This document shows, in pieces, positions 1 to 7,370 of a stretch of DNA of 25,625 nt. How positions within the stretch are numbered: position 1 is the first letter of the stretch; each line of letters opens with the position of its first letter. The stretch comes from Clostridia bacterium (lineage in GTDB: Bacteria; Bacillota; Dehalobacteriia; UBA4068): assembly GCA_012515255.1 (NCBI GenBank), contig JAAYYR010000249.1:1-25625 (forward strand). The letters run 5' to 3'. The position numbers and the translations under genes were made by a program. The notes beneath the pieces are model-generated. The model was not told the DNA's origin. It was given only the letters and a program-made list of their open reading frames with translations, and searched no databases.

Positions 1-788
1 CGGGAGATGGTGCCATAGGCGATGATGATCACTTCCGCATCCTCGGTATTAAAAGTCTCATAGCGGACTTCATTTTTCTCGATCTGGCGATAACTGGACT
101 GCAAACGCTGATGCAGCGCCTCTAAAGCCTCGTCCTCGATATACAGCGAATTGATTACGGCGCGCGGCTTGCCGCAGCCTTCATGCCATCCGGCCGCCGC
201 CCAGGGCTTGGCGCAAGCCAATTGCGCCTCGGTTTTGAATTCCGGCATCTCCACCGGCTCCATCATCTGGCCGATCAAGCCGTCGGCCAGCATCATCACC
301 GGCACGCGGTATGTATCGGAAAGAGTAAAGGCGTCATACATCACGTCGATGCATTCCTGCACGGAATCCGGGCCGAAAACGATCAGCCGGTAGTCGCCGT
401 GGCCGCCGCCCTTGGTGGCCTGCCAATAATCGCCTTGAGAGGCCTGAATGCCGCCGATGCCGGGGCCGCCGCGCATCACATTAACGATCACGCAGGGCAG
501 CTCCGCGCCGGCAATGGTGGAAATACCCTCCTGCTTTAGGCTGATGCCCGGGCTGGAGCTGGAAGTCATGACCTTGGCTCCGGCCCCGGCCGCGCCGTAG
601 ACCATATTGGCTGCCGCCACTTCCGACTCGGCCTGCAAAAAGACGCCGCCCACTTGCGGCAGGCGCGCCGACATATATTCGGGAATATCGTTCTGGGGGG
701 TAATGGGGTAGCCGAAAAAATAGCGGCAACCGCCGCGCACAGCCGCCTCGGCGATTGCCTCGCAACCCTTCATCAACTGCCTGGTCAT
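1..788 (-). CDS. vorB: 2-oxoacid:ferredoxin oxidoreductase, alpha subunit (VorB/KorA type), C-terminus cut off
   Basis: About 262 residues are visible; the frame is still open at base 1, so the C-terminal part lies outside the window. The protein begins MTRQLMKGCEAIAEAA, followed by the GYPITPQND motif (about residues 26-34) of the pyrimidine-binding domain of 2-oxoacid:ferredoxin oxidoreductase alpha subunits, then QAESEVAAANMVYGAAGAG and TSSSSPGIS. These enzymes oxidatively decarboxylate a 2-oxoacid to an acyl-CoA and reduce ferredoxin in the cytoplasm; thiamine diphosphate is mainly held by the beta subunit. The start at 788 has an AGGAGG about 8 bases upstream. A ferredoxin gene precedes it by 13 bases, as in vor/kor operons; the beta and gamma subunits should follow to the left. 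Substrate (branched-chain 2-oxoacid versus 2-oxoglutarate) cannot be told from this fragment. Confidence 0.9.
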   Translation of the reverse strand, partial: MTRQLMKGCEAIAEAAVRGGCRYFFGYPITPQNDIPEYMSARLPQVGGVFLQAESEVAAANMVYGAAGAGAKVMTSSSSPGISLKQEGISTIAGAELPCVIVNVMRGGPGIGGIQASQGDYWQATKGGGHGDYRLIVFGPDSVQECIDVMYDAFTLSDTYRVPVMMLADGLIGQMMEPVEMPEFKTEAQLACAKPWAAAGWHEGCGKPRAVINSLYIEDEALEALHQRLQSSYRQIEKNEVRYETFNTEDAEVIIIAYGTIS

Positions 789-801
789 CGATTCTATCCT
801 C

Positions 802-1008
802 CTATTTTTCGATCTCAATCGCCAGATCGGGGCAAGTGCGGGCGCAGGCGGCGCAGCCGATACAGGCTGCCTGATCGCTGATTTCCGCCGGCTGATAGCC
901 CCGGGAATTGAGTTTCGATGCGGCTAATCCAAGTAAATGCTTGGGACAGGCGCGCACGCATAAACCGCAGCCCTTGCATATTTCGATATCTATGATCACT
1001 TTTGCCAT
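802..1008 (-). CDS. 2x[4Fe-4S] ferredoxin, delta-like subunit of the 2-oxoacid oxidoreductase
   Basis: This 68-residue protein has two CxxCxxCxxxCP clusters: C11, C14, C17, C21 and C49, C52, C55, C59. Each should hold a [4Fe-4S] centre, so it is a bacterial-type dicluster ferredoxin that passes electrons between the oxidoreductase core and free ferredoxin. A longer reading from 1056 is possible, but ATG at 1008 has a GGAGGG Shine-Dalgarno just upstream and gives the usual family start MAKVIID. Its start overlaps the end of the upstream P-loop ATPase gene by 13 bases, and vorB follows 13 bases later, so the three are translationally linked. No Cys is missing. Confidence 0.9.
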   Translation of the reverse strand: MAKVIIDIEICKGCGLCVRACPKHLLGLAASKLNSRGYQPAEISDQAACIGCAACARTCPDLAIEIEK

Positions 1009-1763
1009 GATCGGCCCTCCGTTTTTTTGATGCCAAATTTGCTTAAACTCCGCCAATTACGCTCGATCCTGGGGTGGATAAAAAGCGGCTCGCCGATATA
1101 GCGGCTATCCAGCTCCCGTTCCCGGGCATAAGCGAGAAAGCCTGAGAGCGGCTCCTGTTCGCCGCTCGTCGCGACTACAGGGATACCGGTTTTAAGGCTG
1201 AGCCGGCTTACGACCTCATAGCCGGCGATCAAATCATCATTGCTGCTCTCATAGCTGAGATTGCCATTATTGATCAAACCGGTAACTAAGAGGCGCGAGC
1301 TTTGCTCGATCTGCCGCAGCATGGCCAGAGCCTGCTCCGGCGTTGCAGAAAGCGGCCGCTGCGGATTGATCACCAGCCACACCTTGAGCTGTGACGGCGG
1401 CAGCTTGGCAAAATAATTCCAATACTGGCCAAGCGCCCGGCTGCCGATTTGGTCGCCGCCCACATCAAACACTACTGTACCATTGCCCGGAGCAAAAACA
1501 GAGTAGATTTGCGGATTGATGGTGATCAGCTCTACATTAGCCATGGCAAATCCGGGCGTGATCAGGCGTATGCCCTGAGCGGCAAGCGCCTCCTGCTGTT
1601 CGGAAGCGCGAAAATACGTATTGATGATATCAAGATCAACCAGCGTGGTAGGCAGGCCCGCCGCCGCGGCAGCATAAGCGAAATGCAAAGCCAACTCGGT
1701 TTTGCCGCTGCCGAAATTACCGACAAAAATCAAATAATCCTTGTCAGCGTCTAGACCTGGCAT
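996..1763 (-). CDS. P-loop ATP-binding protein linked to the vor operon
   Basis: This 255-residue soluble protein has a Walker A GNFGSGKTE (residues 15-23), a VDLDIINTYFR segment (42-52) resembling the switch-like region of MinD/SIMIBI-class ATPases, and a Walker B-like VVFDVGGDQIGS (97-108). No membrane segment or metal-binding cluster is apparent. It is the first gene of the operon, just behind a strong promoter, and its 3' end overlaps the ferredoxin gene. That position suggests a role in assembly, cofactor loading or regulation of the oxidoreductase, but this is inference; I do not recognise a characterised member. ATG at 1763 is preceded by GGAAGG. The ATPase call is secure, the function is not. 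Confidence 0.8.
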   Translation of the reverse strand: MPGLDADKDYLIFVGNFGSGKTELALHFAYAAAAAGLPTTLVDLDIINTYFRASEQQEALAAQGIRLITPGFAMANVELITINPQIYSVFAPGNGTVVFDVGGDQIGSRALGQYWNYFAKLPPSQLKVWLVINPQRPLSATPEQALAMLRQIEQSSRLLVTGLINNGNLSYESSNDDLIAGYEVVSRLSLKTGIPVVATSGEQEPLSGFLAYARERELDSRYIGEPLFIHPRIERNWRSLSKFGIKKTEGRSWQK

Positions 1764-1795
1764 TCAGCGCACCACCTTCCACACAGATAAAAAAT

Positions 1796-1824
1796 ATTAT
1801 ACCACAGCTACAAGCGCTTGTCAC
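1796..1824 (-). promoter_or_regulatory. Sigma-A-like promoter of the vor operon
   Basis: On the minus strand GTGACA (1824-1819) and a perfect TATAAT (1801-1796) are separated by exactly 17 bases. The start codon of the P-loop ATPase lies 33 bases downstream. The spacer contains a perfect 10-bp palindrome CAAGCGCTTG (1811-1820) that could be an operator or chance. Confidence 0.75.
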
Positions 1825-1830
1825 TATTTA

Positions 1831-1847
1831 AGTATAATGTTTATACT
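1831..1847. promoter_or_regulatory. Inverted repeat AGTATAA-TGT-TTATACT upstream of the vor promoter
   Basis: Seven-base arms form a perfect inverted repeat around a 3-base centre, just upstream of the -35 box of the vor promoter. The position suits an activator or repressor site. A related GTATAA/TTATAC pair occurs before nfnA (24387-24406). Confidence 0.45.
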
Positions 1848-1910
1848 GATTCCGCTATATAGGTAAGCGCAGCCTGAATCAGCTCCTGATTTTGCCCACC
1901 GTATGCGAAC

Positions 1911-1975
1911 AGGCCCGGAAAAAATTACCGGGCCTGCGCTTGCCGCTAATACGCGTCAAGTATTTACACTTGACG
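1911..1975 (-). terminator. Two hairpins downstream of tgt
   Basis: Downstream of the tgt stop on the minus strand there is a perfect 8-bp hairpin with 6-base loop (1975-1954; arms CGTCAAGT/ACTTGACG), then a second 8-bp hairpin with 9-base loop (1935-1911; arms AGGCCCGG/CCGGGCCT). Neither has a U-tract after it, so neither is a textbook intrinsic terminator. They may still form the 3' boundary of the ruv-que-tgt transcript or protect its end. Confidence 0.4.
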
Positions 1976-1991
1976 GCCAATGAATAAGCGC

Positions 1992-3095
1992 CTAGAGTCG
2001 GTAGCGCAGCCAAAAGTCGCGGCGGAATCGCTCGAAGCAGCCGTCAATGATCGCCTGGCGAATATCAGCCATCAGATGGCAGAGATAATAGAGGTTATGG
2101 ATGGTAGTGAGGCGGATGCCCAGCACCTCGCCGGCCTTGATCAGATGGCGGATATAGGCGCGGCTGTAATTACGGCAGGCATAGCAATCACAATCTTCCT
2201 GCAGCGGGCGAAAATCGCGGGCATAGACGGCATTGCGCACCACCAGCTTGCCGTCCGGGGTCATCACAGTGCCGTTCCTGGCGATGCGGGTCGGCAAAAC
2301 GCAATCAAACATATCCACGCCGCGCGCCACCCCTTCCACCAAACAATCGGGCGAGCCGACACCCATCAGATAGCGGGGCTTGCCCTCCGGCAACGCCGGA
2401 GTCAGGTAGTCGAGGCATTCATACATCAGGTCCTTGGGCTCGCCCACCGAGAGGCCGCCGATGCCGCAGCCGGGGAAATCAAGCTCGGTGATCTGCGCGG
2501 CGCTTTGCAGCCGCAAATCCCGATGCAGGCCGCCCTGGACGATGCCGAACAGGGATTGCCAGGGATGATCATGGGCCGCACGGCACCGCTTAGCCCAGGC
2601 ATAAGTGCGGTCTGTGGCGCGCTCGACCTGCTGACGCGGCGCGGGATAGGGCGAGCATTCATCAAAGCACATGGCGATATCCGCGGAGAGGGCCATCTCG
2701 ATCTCCATCACCCGCTCCGGGGTAAAGACATGGCTGCTGCCGTCGATATGCGAGGCAAAAACAGCGCCCTCGTCGCTCAGGCGGCGCAAATCAGCGAGGC
2801 TAAAGATCTGGAAGCCGCCGCTGTCCGTGAGGATAGGGCCGTCCCAATGCATGAAAGAATGCAGGCCGCCCGCTTCGGCCACCAGCTCATGACCGGGGCG
2901 CAGATAGAGGTGATACGTATTGCTGAGGATGATTTGCGCGCCCACCTGGCGCAGCTCCTCCGGCGTCATCGTTTTGACGGTGGCGCAGGTGCCGACCGGC
3001 ATGAATACCGGCGTTTTTACCAGGCCATGCGGCGTGGTCAGCTCCCCGGCGCGCGCCGGGCCGTCGCTATGCGTTAATTGAAAACTAATGCTCAT
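1992..3095 (-). CDS. tgt: tRNA-guanine transglycosylase
   Basis: Tgt exchanges guanine-34 for preQ1 in the anticodon of the Asp, Asn, His and Tyr tRNAs, the entry of queuosine into tRNA. The 367-residue protein is full length. It has the catalytic TDSGGFQ (D91) and nucleophile DCVLPTRIARNGT (D264), the substrate-pocket segment GIVQGG, and zinc ligands C302, C304, C307 with H333 in TIHN; this spacing equals what I recall for the E. coli enzyme. The start at 3095 has an AAGGAG Shine-Dalgarno. It is the last gene of the ruv-que block, separated from queA by an unusual gap of 238 bases. Confidence 0.98.
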   Translation of the reverse strand: MSISFQLTHSDGPARAGELTTPHGLVKTPVFMPVGTCATVKTMTPEELRQVGAQIILSNTYHLYLRPGHELVAEAGGLHSFMHWDGPILTDSGGFQIFSLADLRRLSDEGAVFASHIDGSSHVFTPERVMEIEMALSADIAMCFDECSPYPAPRQQVERATDRTYAWAKRCRAAHDHPWQSLFGIVQGGLHRDLRLQSAAQITELDFPGCGIGGLSVGEPKDLMYECLDYLTPALPEGKPRYLMGVGSPDCLVEGVARGVDMFDCVLPTRIARNGTVMTPDGKLVVRNAVYARDFRPLQEDCDCYACRNYSRAYIRHLIKAGEVLGIRLTTIHNLYYLCHLMADIRQAIIDGCFERFRRDFWLRYRL

Positions 3096-3105
3096 ATAAG
3101 CTCCT

Positions 3106-3117
3106 TTGATCGATCAA
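3106..3117. repeat. 12-bp perfect palindrome TTGATCGATCAA before tgt
   Basis: This palindrome sits directly upstream of the tgt Shine-Dalgarno. It may be an operator, or a short hairpin that affects tgt translation. No -35/-10 pair is obvious beside it. Confidence 0.3.
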
Positions 3118-3323
3118 GATGATGCCCGGCCGGCGGCACCGACGCAGCATAGCGGCGCAAATCCGGCCCGGGAACAAAACGAATTCGGCTTCTGCCGTGG
3201 CGGCGCTGAATCCGGCTCTAGGGATTGATGCCGCAAAATCGCCGCGGCATAGCGGTCGCCAGGGGCCGGAGCGGGCAATTTCCCCACCAGGCGCTGCAAC
3301 AGCGTCCCGCAGCCTTGCGACAT
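3114..3323 (-). CDS. Doubtful small ORF in the queA-tgt gap
   Basis: The 238 bases between queA and tgt hold one open frame of 69 codons. The translation is rich in Ala, Pro, Arg and Cys, has no domain, membrane segment or motif that I recognise, and has no clear Shine-Dalgarno. An ATG two bases past the queA stop (3331) opens a different, 38-codon frame. The interval may be decayed coding DNA or spacer; its high GC resembles the surrounding genes, so open frames are expected by chance. Low confidence that it is translated. Confidence 0.15.
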   Translation of the reverse strand: MSQGCGTLLQRLVGKLPAPAPGDRYAAAILRHQSLEPDSAPPRQKPNSFCSRAGFAPLCCVGAAGRASS

Positions 3324-3333
3324 GGCTTCATGA

Positions 3334-4356
3334 TCACATAATCAGCATGGCGTCGCCAAAGCTGTAAAAGCGGTATTGTTCCGCGATTGCGGCTTCATAG
3401 GCGGCAAGCACCTGCTCGCGGCCGGCAAAAGCCGCAACCAGCATGATGAGCGTGCTTTTGGGCAAATGGAAATTCGTGATCAGGCCGTCAACGATTTTAA
3501 AGCGGTAGCCGGGGTAAATATACTTATGCGTCCAGCCTTCGGCCGCAGTCAAGCTGCCGTCCTCCGCCGCCGCCGTCTCCAGCGTACGCACAGCCGTGGT
3601 GCCGACGGCGATCACCCGGCCTCCCGCTGCGCGCGCCGCTTTGATCGCGTCAGCCGCCTCGCCCGGCAGGCGATAAAATTCGCCATGCATCGTATGCCCC
3701 TCCACAGTGTCGGCTTTGACCGGGCGGAAGGTGCCAAGCCCCACATGCAGCATTACCTTGGCAATGCCTATCCCCTGCGCCTGCAGCTCCTGCATCAGCC
3801 GGGGCGTAAAATGCAATCCGGCGGTGGGCGCTGCGACTGAGCCTTTTTCCCGCGCGTATACCGGCTGATAGCGGTCCTGATCCGCAAGGGGCTTCTTGAT
3901 ATACGGCGGCAGCGGCATGGTGCCGAGCCGATCCAGCAAAGCCCAAAAATCCCCCTCCGCATGAAAACGGATTAGTCGCGTGCCGTCCTCGCCATGGCCT
4001 TCCACCACGGCTTGCAGCTCCGGCAGATCAAAGAAAAGCTCCGTGCCGGGCAGGGCTTTTTTGCCCGGCTTGACCAGGCATTGCCATAAATCTAACTCCA
4101 GCTGGCGCAGCAGCATCACTTCCACAATCGCGCCGCTCCCGCGCCGGGCGAACAGGCGGGCCGGCAGCACCTTCGTATCATTGATGACGAGAATATCAGG
4201 GGACCGCAATTCCTCGCCCAAGCGGTAAAAATGGCTATGGCGCAGTCCGCCGCCTTGTCTTTCCATAATCAGGAGCCGCGAGGCGTCTCTCGGCTCCAGT
4301 GGGTCCTGCGCGATTAATTCCTGAGGCAGGTTATAATCAAAATCCGCTACCTTCAT
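3334..4356 (-). CDS. queA: S-adenosylmethionine:tRNA ribosyltransferase-isomerase
   Basis: QueA transfers and isomerises the ribosyl part of SAM onto preQ1 in tRNA, making epoxyqueuosine. The 340-residue protein matches the usual length. Family signatures are the N-terminal FDYNLPQELIAQDPLEPRD, DILVINDTKVLPARL, EVMLLR, the APTAGLHFT segment near residue 190, VGLGTFRPVK, and the C-terminal TNFHLPKSTLIMLVAAFAG. The gene follows the SpoIID-like gene by 6 bases. It acts after Tgt and before QueH in the pathway, although the operon order is queH, SpoIID-like, queA, tgt. Confidence 0.98.
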   Translation of the reverse strand: MKVADFDYNLPQELIAQDPLEPRDASRLLIMERQGGGLRHSHFYRLGEELRSPDILVINDTKVLPARLFARRGSGAIVEVMLLRQLELDLWQCLVKPGKKALPGTELFFDLPELQAVVEGHGEDGTRLIRFHAEGDFWALLDRLGTMPLPPYIKKPLADQDRYQPVYAREKGSVAAPTAGLHFTPRLMQELQAQGIGIAKVMLHVGLGTFRPVKADTVEGHTMHGEFYRLPGEAADAIKAARAAGGRVIAVGTTAVRTLETAAAEDGSLTAAEGWTHKYIYPGYRFKIVDGLITNFHLPKSTLIMLVAAFAGREQVLAAYEAAIAEQYRFYSFGDAMLIM

Positions 4357-4362
4357 CCTTTA

Positions 4363-5769
4363 TTAGTAGGCCTCCGTTAATTCGATTCCCGTATTGCAGC
4401 AAAAATAATGCTCGATAATTTCGTCCCAGTCATAGCCGTCGTCCGCCATGGCGATAGCGCCGAATTGGCTCATGCCGACGCCATGGCCATAGCCGCGGCC
4501 ATTGATGACGATCGTATTGCCGGTGGCGGCTTTTTTCGGCAGCTCGGCGAGCGTCGCCGCGCCGCGCACATAAACGCCGCTATTGCCGCCATTGGCCACC
4601 ATGACGCCGCCGCCTTTGCTCATAGCGTACAGGCTGTCCAAAGCGGGGAGGGCGATTGCCGAGCCGCTGCCGCCCTTGATATAAGCGCCAACTTTCTGCG
4701 CGGTTTGGTCGGTGATGGTGATCAGGGAGCTTTTAAGATTAAGCAGGCTGCGCACAGCGTCTTTCGTGGCAGTGACGCTGCCCTTGCTGCCGCTGATGGT
4801 GACGCTCATAGCGCGGCCGGAAACGCTCGTCTGGCCGGCGCAGGTCAGGCTCATGCTGATACTTTTATATGCGCCGATATCGGTTTTGCCATAGCTGTTG
4901 GCCAAAGCCACCAATTGCTGCGGCGTGTATTCCACGGTCCAGGAATAAGTGGAAGCGCCATAGCTGCTGTATTTACCGGCCCAGGAATCATGAGGCGAGG
5001 GCACGCCCTTGATCGGCACCGCATTGCTCAACCAGACATTTTCAACATCTTCTGTATAACCGCCAGCATTGGAGCTGTAATAAGCGGAGATATAGCGGCC
5101 TTTATACATCAGCGCCTGGCCGCATGTTCTGTCCACCGCCTCGATGATGCGCTCGCTTTCGGCGTTTTTGCCGCCGTAGACCTGCGAGGAAGTGGTGCTG
5201 GTCAAATCATAATACACATGGGCCGGACTGCAATTGCCCAGCGCATAAGTGCGGGCCGCCACCGCCTGCGCCATGATGGCATTGATATGATAGCCATAGC
5301 CGATCTCCCGCCCCACTACGCCGTACAGATACAACTCCACTTTGACCTGATTGACCGCGTAATAGTAAACGCCGCTATTGACGGCCTTGAAGCAGCCGCG
5401 ATAAGGGCTGCCGTTAAAAACGAAATAATCCGCGGCGCTCTCCGGCACCAGCAGATAAGGGCTGACGCCGCTATCGCTGAAACTACCGCTGCTGACGCTA
5501 TAAGAGCTGGGGCCGCTCGTATAAAAAGTAATGCTGCCGGAGCTTAGCTCATACAGCGCGTCATCCGGATTGGCCGCGCTGGCGATATAGTAATCGCCGC
5601 TGCCGACGCTGACGGTAAAGGAAGCGGCCGAACTGGAGCCAAGCAGCAGCACGCGCACCTCATCGCCCGGCACATCCGCATAATCCACGGCGCGCGCCTC
5701 GGCCGCGGCGGGCAGCGCCAATAGCATGGCCATAGCCAGGACAGCAATCATATAAAAGCGTTTTATCAT
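4363..5769 (-). CDS. SpoIID/LytB-domain protein, probable secreted lytic transglycosylase or activator
   Basis: The 468-residue precursor starts MIKRFYMIAVLAMAML with a signal peptide ending near residue 27 (AAAEARA). The start at 5769 has a TAAGGAG Shine-Dalgarno and is preferred over an upstream in-frame ATG at 5898 that would hide the signal peptide. The SpoIID domain begins with LYGVVGREIG (150-157); E155 matches the catalytic Glu of SpoIID. QAVAARTYA (168-176), YSSNAGGYTEDVENVW (231-246) and C-terminal GRGYGHGVGMSQFGA (424-438) follow. SpoIID trims septal peptidoglycan during engulfment. This copy is longer than the roughly 340-residue B. subtilis SpoIID, with a Ser/Tyr-rich N-terminal region and about 70 extra residues before the last motif, and lies in a ruv-que operon, so it may be a paralogue rather than the engulfment enzyme itself. 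Confidence 0.88.
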   Translation of the reverse strand: MIKRFYMIAVLAMAMLLALPAAAEARAVDYADVPGDEVRVLLLGSSSAASFTVSVGSGDYYIASAANPDDALYELSSGSITFYTSGPSSYSVSSGSFSDSGVSPYLLVPESAADYFVFNGSPYRGCFKAVNSGVYYYAVNQVKVELYLYGVVGREIGYGYHINAIMAQAVAARTYALGNCSPAHVYYDLTSTTSSQVYGGKNAESERIIEAVDRTCGQALMYKGRYISAYYSSNAGGYTEDVENVWLSNAVPIKGVPSPHDSWAGKYSSYGASTYSWTVEYTPQQLVALANSYGKTDIGAYKSISMSLTCAGQTSVSGRAMSVTISGSKGSVTATKDAVRSLLNLKSSLITITDQTAQKVGAYIKGGSGSAIALPALDSLYAMSKGGGVMVANGGNSGVYVRGAATLAELPKKAATGNTIVINGRGYGHGVGMSQFGAIAMADDGYDWDEIIEHYFCCNTGIELTEAY

Positions 5770-5779
5770 CGTTTTCTCC

Positions 5780-6313
5780 TTATATACTGCCCAAATAACG
5801 CTCTTTTTCGCTATAAATACAGCCGCAATACTTCTGCATATACAGACCCTGCTGCCGCGCTTTTTGTTGCCCGGCGCGGAAGCCCGGCCGCAAATCAAGA
5901 TAAACGAATTCCAGGCCTTGCGCAGCCGCTATTTTTTCGCCTGTTTGCCGGATCTGCTCATGTTTTTGATAGGGGCTGATCAGCAATGTGGTGGAAAAGC
6001 GGCAATAGCCACGCTCGGCCGCCTGCTCCGCCGCTGCCCGCAAGCGGCTCTCATAGCAATAAGCGCAGCGGTCGGCCGGGGCGGCCGCCACGGCTGCCAG
6101 CCAATCCTCGAGGGGATAGCCATCCGCTATGGCATAAGGCAGGGACTCGCTCTCCATCAGCCGTATAAAAGATTCCCGTCGCGCTTTTTGCTCCTGCCAG
6201 GGCTGAATATTGGGATTATGGAAATAGCAAAAAGGCCGGTAGCCCTGAGCCTGAAACTGGGGCAGCGAACCAGTGGCGCAAGGGCCGCAGCAGCAATGCA
6301 GCAATAAATCCAT
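5780..6313 (-). CDS. queH: Epoxyqueuosine reductase QueH
   Basis: QueH carries out the last step of queuosine synthesis, reduction of epoxyqueuosine in tRNA, and replaces the unrelated cobalamin enzyme QueG in many anaerobes. The 177-residue protein has the family's cysteine groups: HCCCGPC (residues 6-12), DRCAYCYESR (81-90) and KYCGCIYS (161-168), thought to hold a [4Fe-4S] cluster and an iron site, plus STTLLISPYQ (108-116). The ATG at 6313 overlaps the ruvB stop in a TAATG junction, so the start is well placed; a longer frame begins inside ruvB and is rejected. The SpoIID-like gene follows after 10 bases. Confidence 0.93.
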   Translation of the reverse strand: MDLLLHCCCGPCATGSLPQFQAQGYRPFCYFHNPNIQPWQEQKARRESFIRLMESESLPYAIADGYPLEDWLAAVAAAPADRCAYCYESRLRAAAEQAAERGYCRFSTTLLISPYQKHEQIRQTGEKIAAAQGLEFVYLDLRPGFRAGQQKARQQGLYMQKYCGCIYSEKERYLGSI

Positions 6314-7344
6314 TAGAATATACTCCCCTGGTCTGCGGCGGCGTTGCCGCGGGGCGGCTCCAGGCCAAAATAATCCCAGGCCAGCCGGGTGGCGAGGCGG
6401 CCGCGCGGCGTACGCTGCAGAAAACCAATCTTCATCAGATAAGGTTCGCAAACATCCTCAATCGTATTCAGACTCTCGGAAATGCTGGCGGCAATGCTCT
6501 CGGCGCCCACCGGGCCGCCGGCGTACTTTTCCAGCAGGGCCAGCATCATTTTACGGTCGACGATATCAAGGCCGTTTCCGTCGATGCCGAGCATGGTCAG
6601 CGCGCTGTCGGCGATGTCGCGGCTGATTATGCCGTCGCCTTTGACCTCGGCGAAATCGCGCAGGCGGCGCAGCAGGCGGTTGGCAATGCGCGGGGTGCCG
6701 CGGCTGCGGCGGCTGATCTCCACCGCGCCCTCCTCGGTCAGTTGCACGTCGAAAATGCGGGCGGAGCGGCGGATAATGGTCAGCAGTTCCTGCTCATCAT
6801 AGAACTCAAGACGGCAGATAACGCCGAAGCGGTCGCGCAGCGGCGCCGAGAGCATGCCCGCCTGGGTGGTGGCGCCAATCAAAGTAAAAGGCGGCAAGGC
6901 GAAACGCAGGCTTTTGGCGCCCGGCCCCTTGCCGGTCATGATATCGATGCAATAATCCTCCATCGCCGGGTACAGCACTTCTTCCACGGCGCGGTTCAGG
7001 CGGTGAATCTCGTCGATGAACAGGATATCCCGCTCATCCAGGGCGGAGATGATCGCCGCCAAATCGCCCGGCCTGGTGATGGCAGGGCCGGAGGTGATAC
7101 GGATATTGACGTTCAGCTCATTGGCGATGATCGAGGCGAGCGTGGTTTTGCCCAGACCCGGCGGGCCGTATAGCAGGACATGATCCAGCGCCTCGCCGCG
7201 CAACAGCGCCGCCTTGACGAAAATCTCGATATTCTCCTTTGTCTGCTCCTGACCGGTGTATTCGCGGAAGAAGCGAGGGCGGATGAATATTTCTTCCCCG
7301 TCTTCCATGAGCTGCTCCGGCGAGCTCAGGCGTTGTTCGTCCAT
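6313..7344 (-). CDS. ruvB: Holliday junction branch-migration helicase RuvB
   Basis: RuvB is the hexameric AAA+ motor that pulls DNA through RuvA-bound Holliday junctions. The 343-residue protein shows Walker A GPPGLGKTT (60-68), Walker B ILFIDEIHR (107-115), the sensor-1 GATT with the SAPLRDRFG arginine-finger region (157-174), and the C-terminal winged-helix segments GPVGAESIAASI and LQRTPRGR. Length is standard. ATG at 7344 has an AAAGGA about 8 bases upstream. It ends in a TAATG overlap with queH. Confidence 0.99.
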   Translation of the reverse strand: MDEQRLSSPEQLMEDGEEIFIRPRFFREYTGQEQTKENIEIFVKAALLRGEALDHVLLYGPPGLGKTTLASIIANELNVNIRITSGPAITRPGDLAAIISALDERDILFIDEIHRLNRAVEEVLYPAMEDYCIDIMTGKGPGAKSLRFALPPFTLIGATTQAGMLSAPLRDRFGVICRLEFYDEQELLTIIRRSARIFDVQLTEEGAVEISRRSRGTPRIANRLLRRLRDFAEVKGDGIISRDIADSALTMLGIDGNGLDIVDRKMMLALLEKYAGGPVGAESIAASISESLNTIEDVCEPYLMKIGFLQRTPRGRLATRLAWDYFGLEPPRGNAAADQGSIF

Positions 7345-7370
7345 GATATCCTTTCATTCCCTATGATTCG

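Noticed and set aside
1980..3077. A long plus-strand open frame of 365 codons opposite tgt
   Set aside because: It is the antisense shadow of tgt, which has full family motifs; the translation is rich in His, Ala and Arg with no recognisable domain and no ribosome site.
4408..5547. A 379-codon plus-strand frame opposite the SpoIID-like gene
   Set aside because: It is a mirror of the minus-strand gene in GC-rich DNA, with an Ala/Ile/His-rich composition and no motif.
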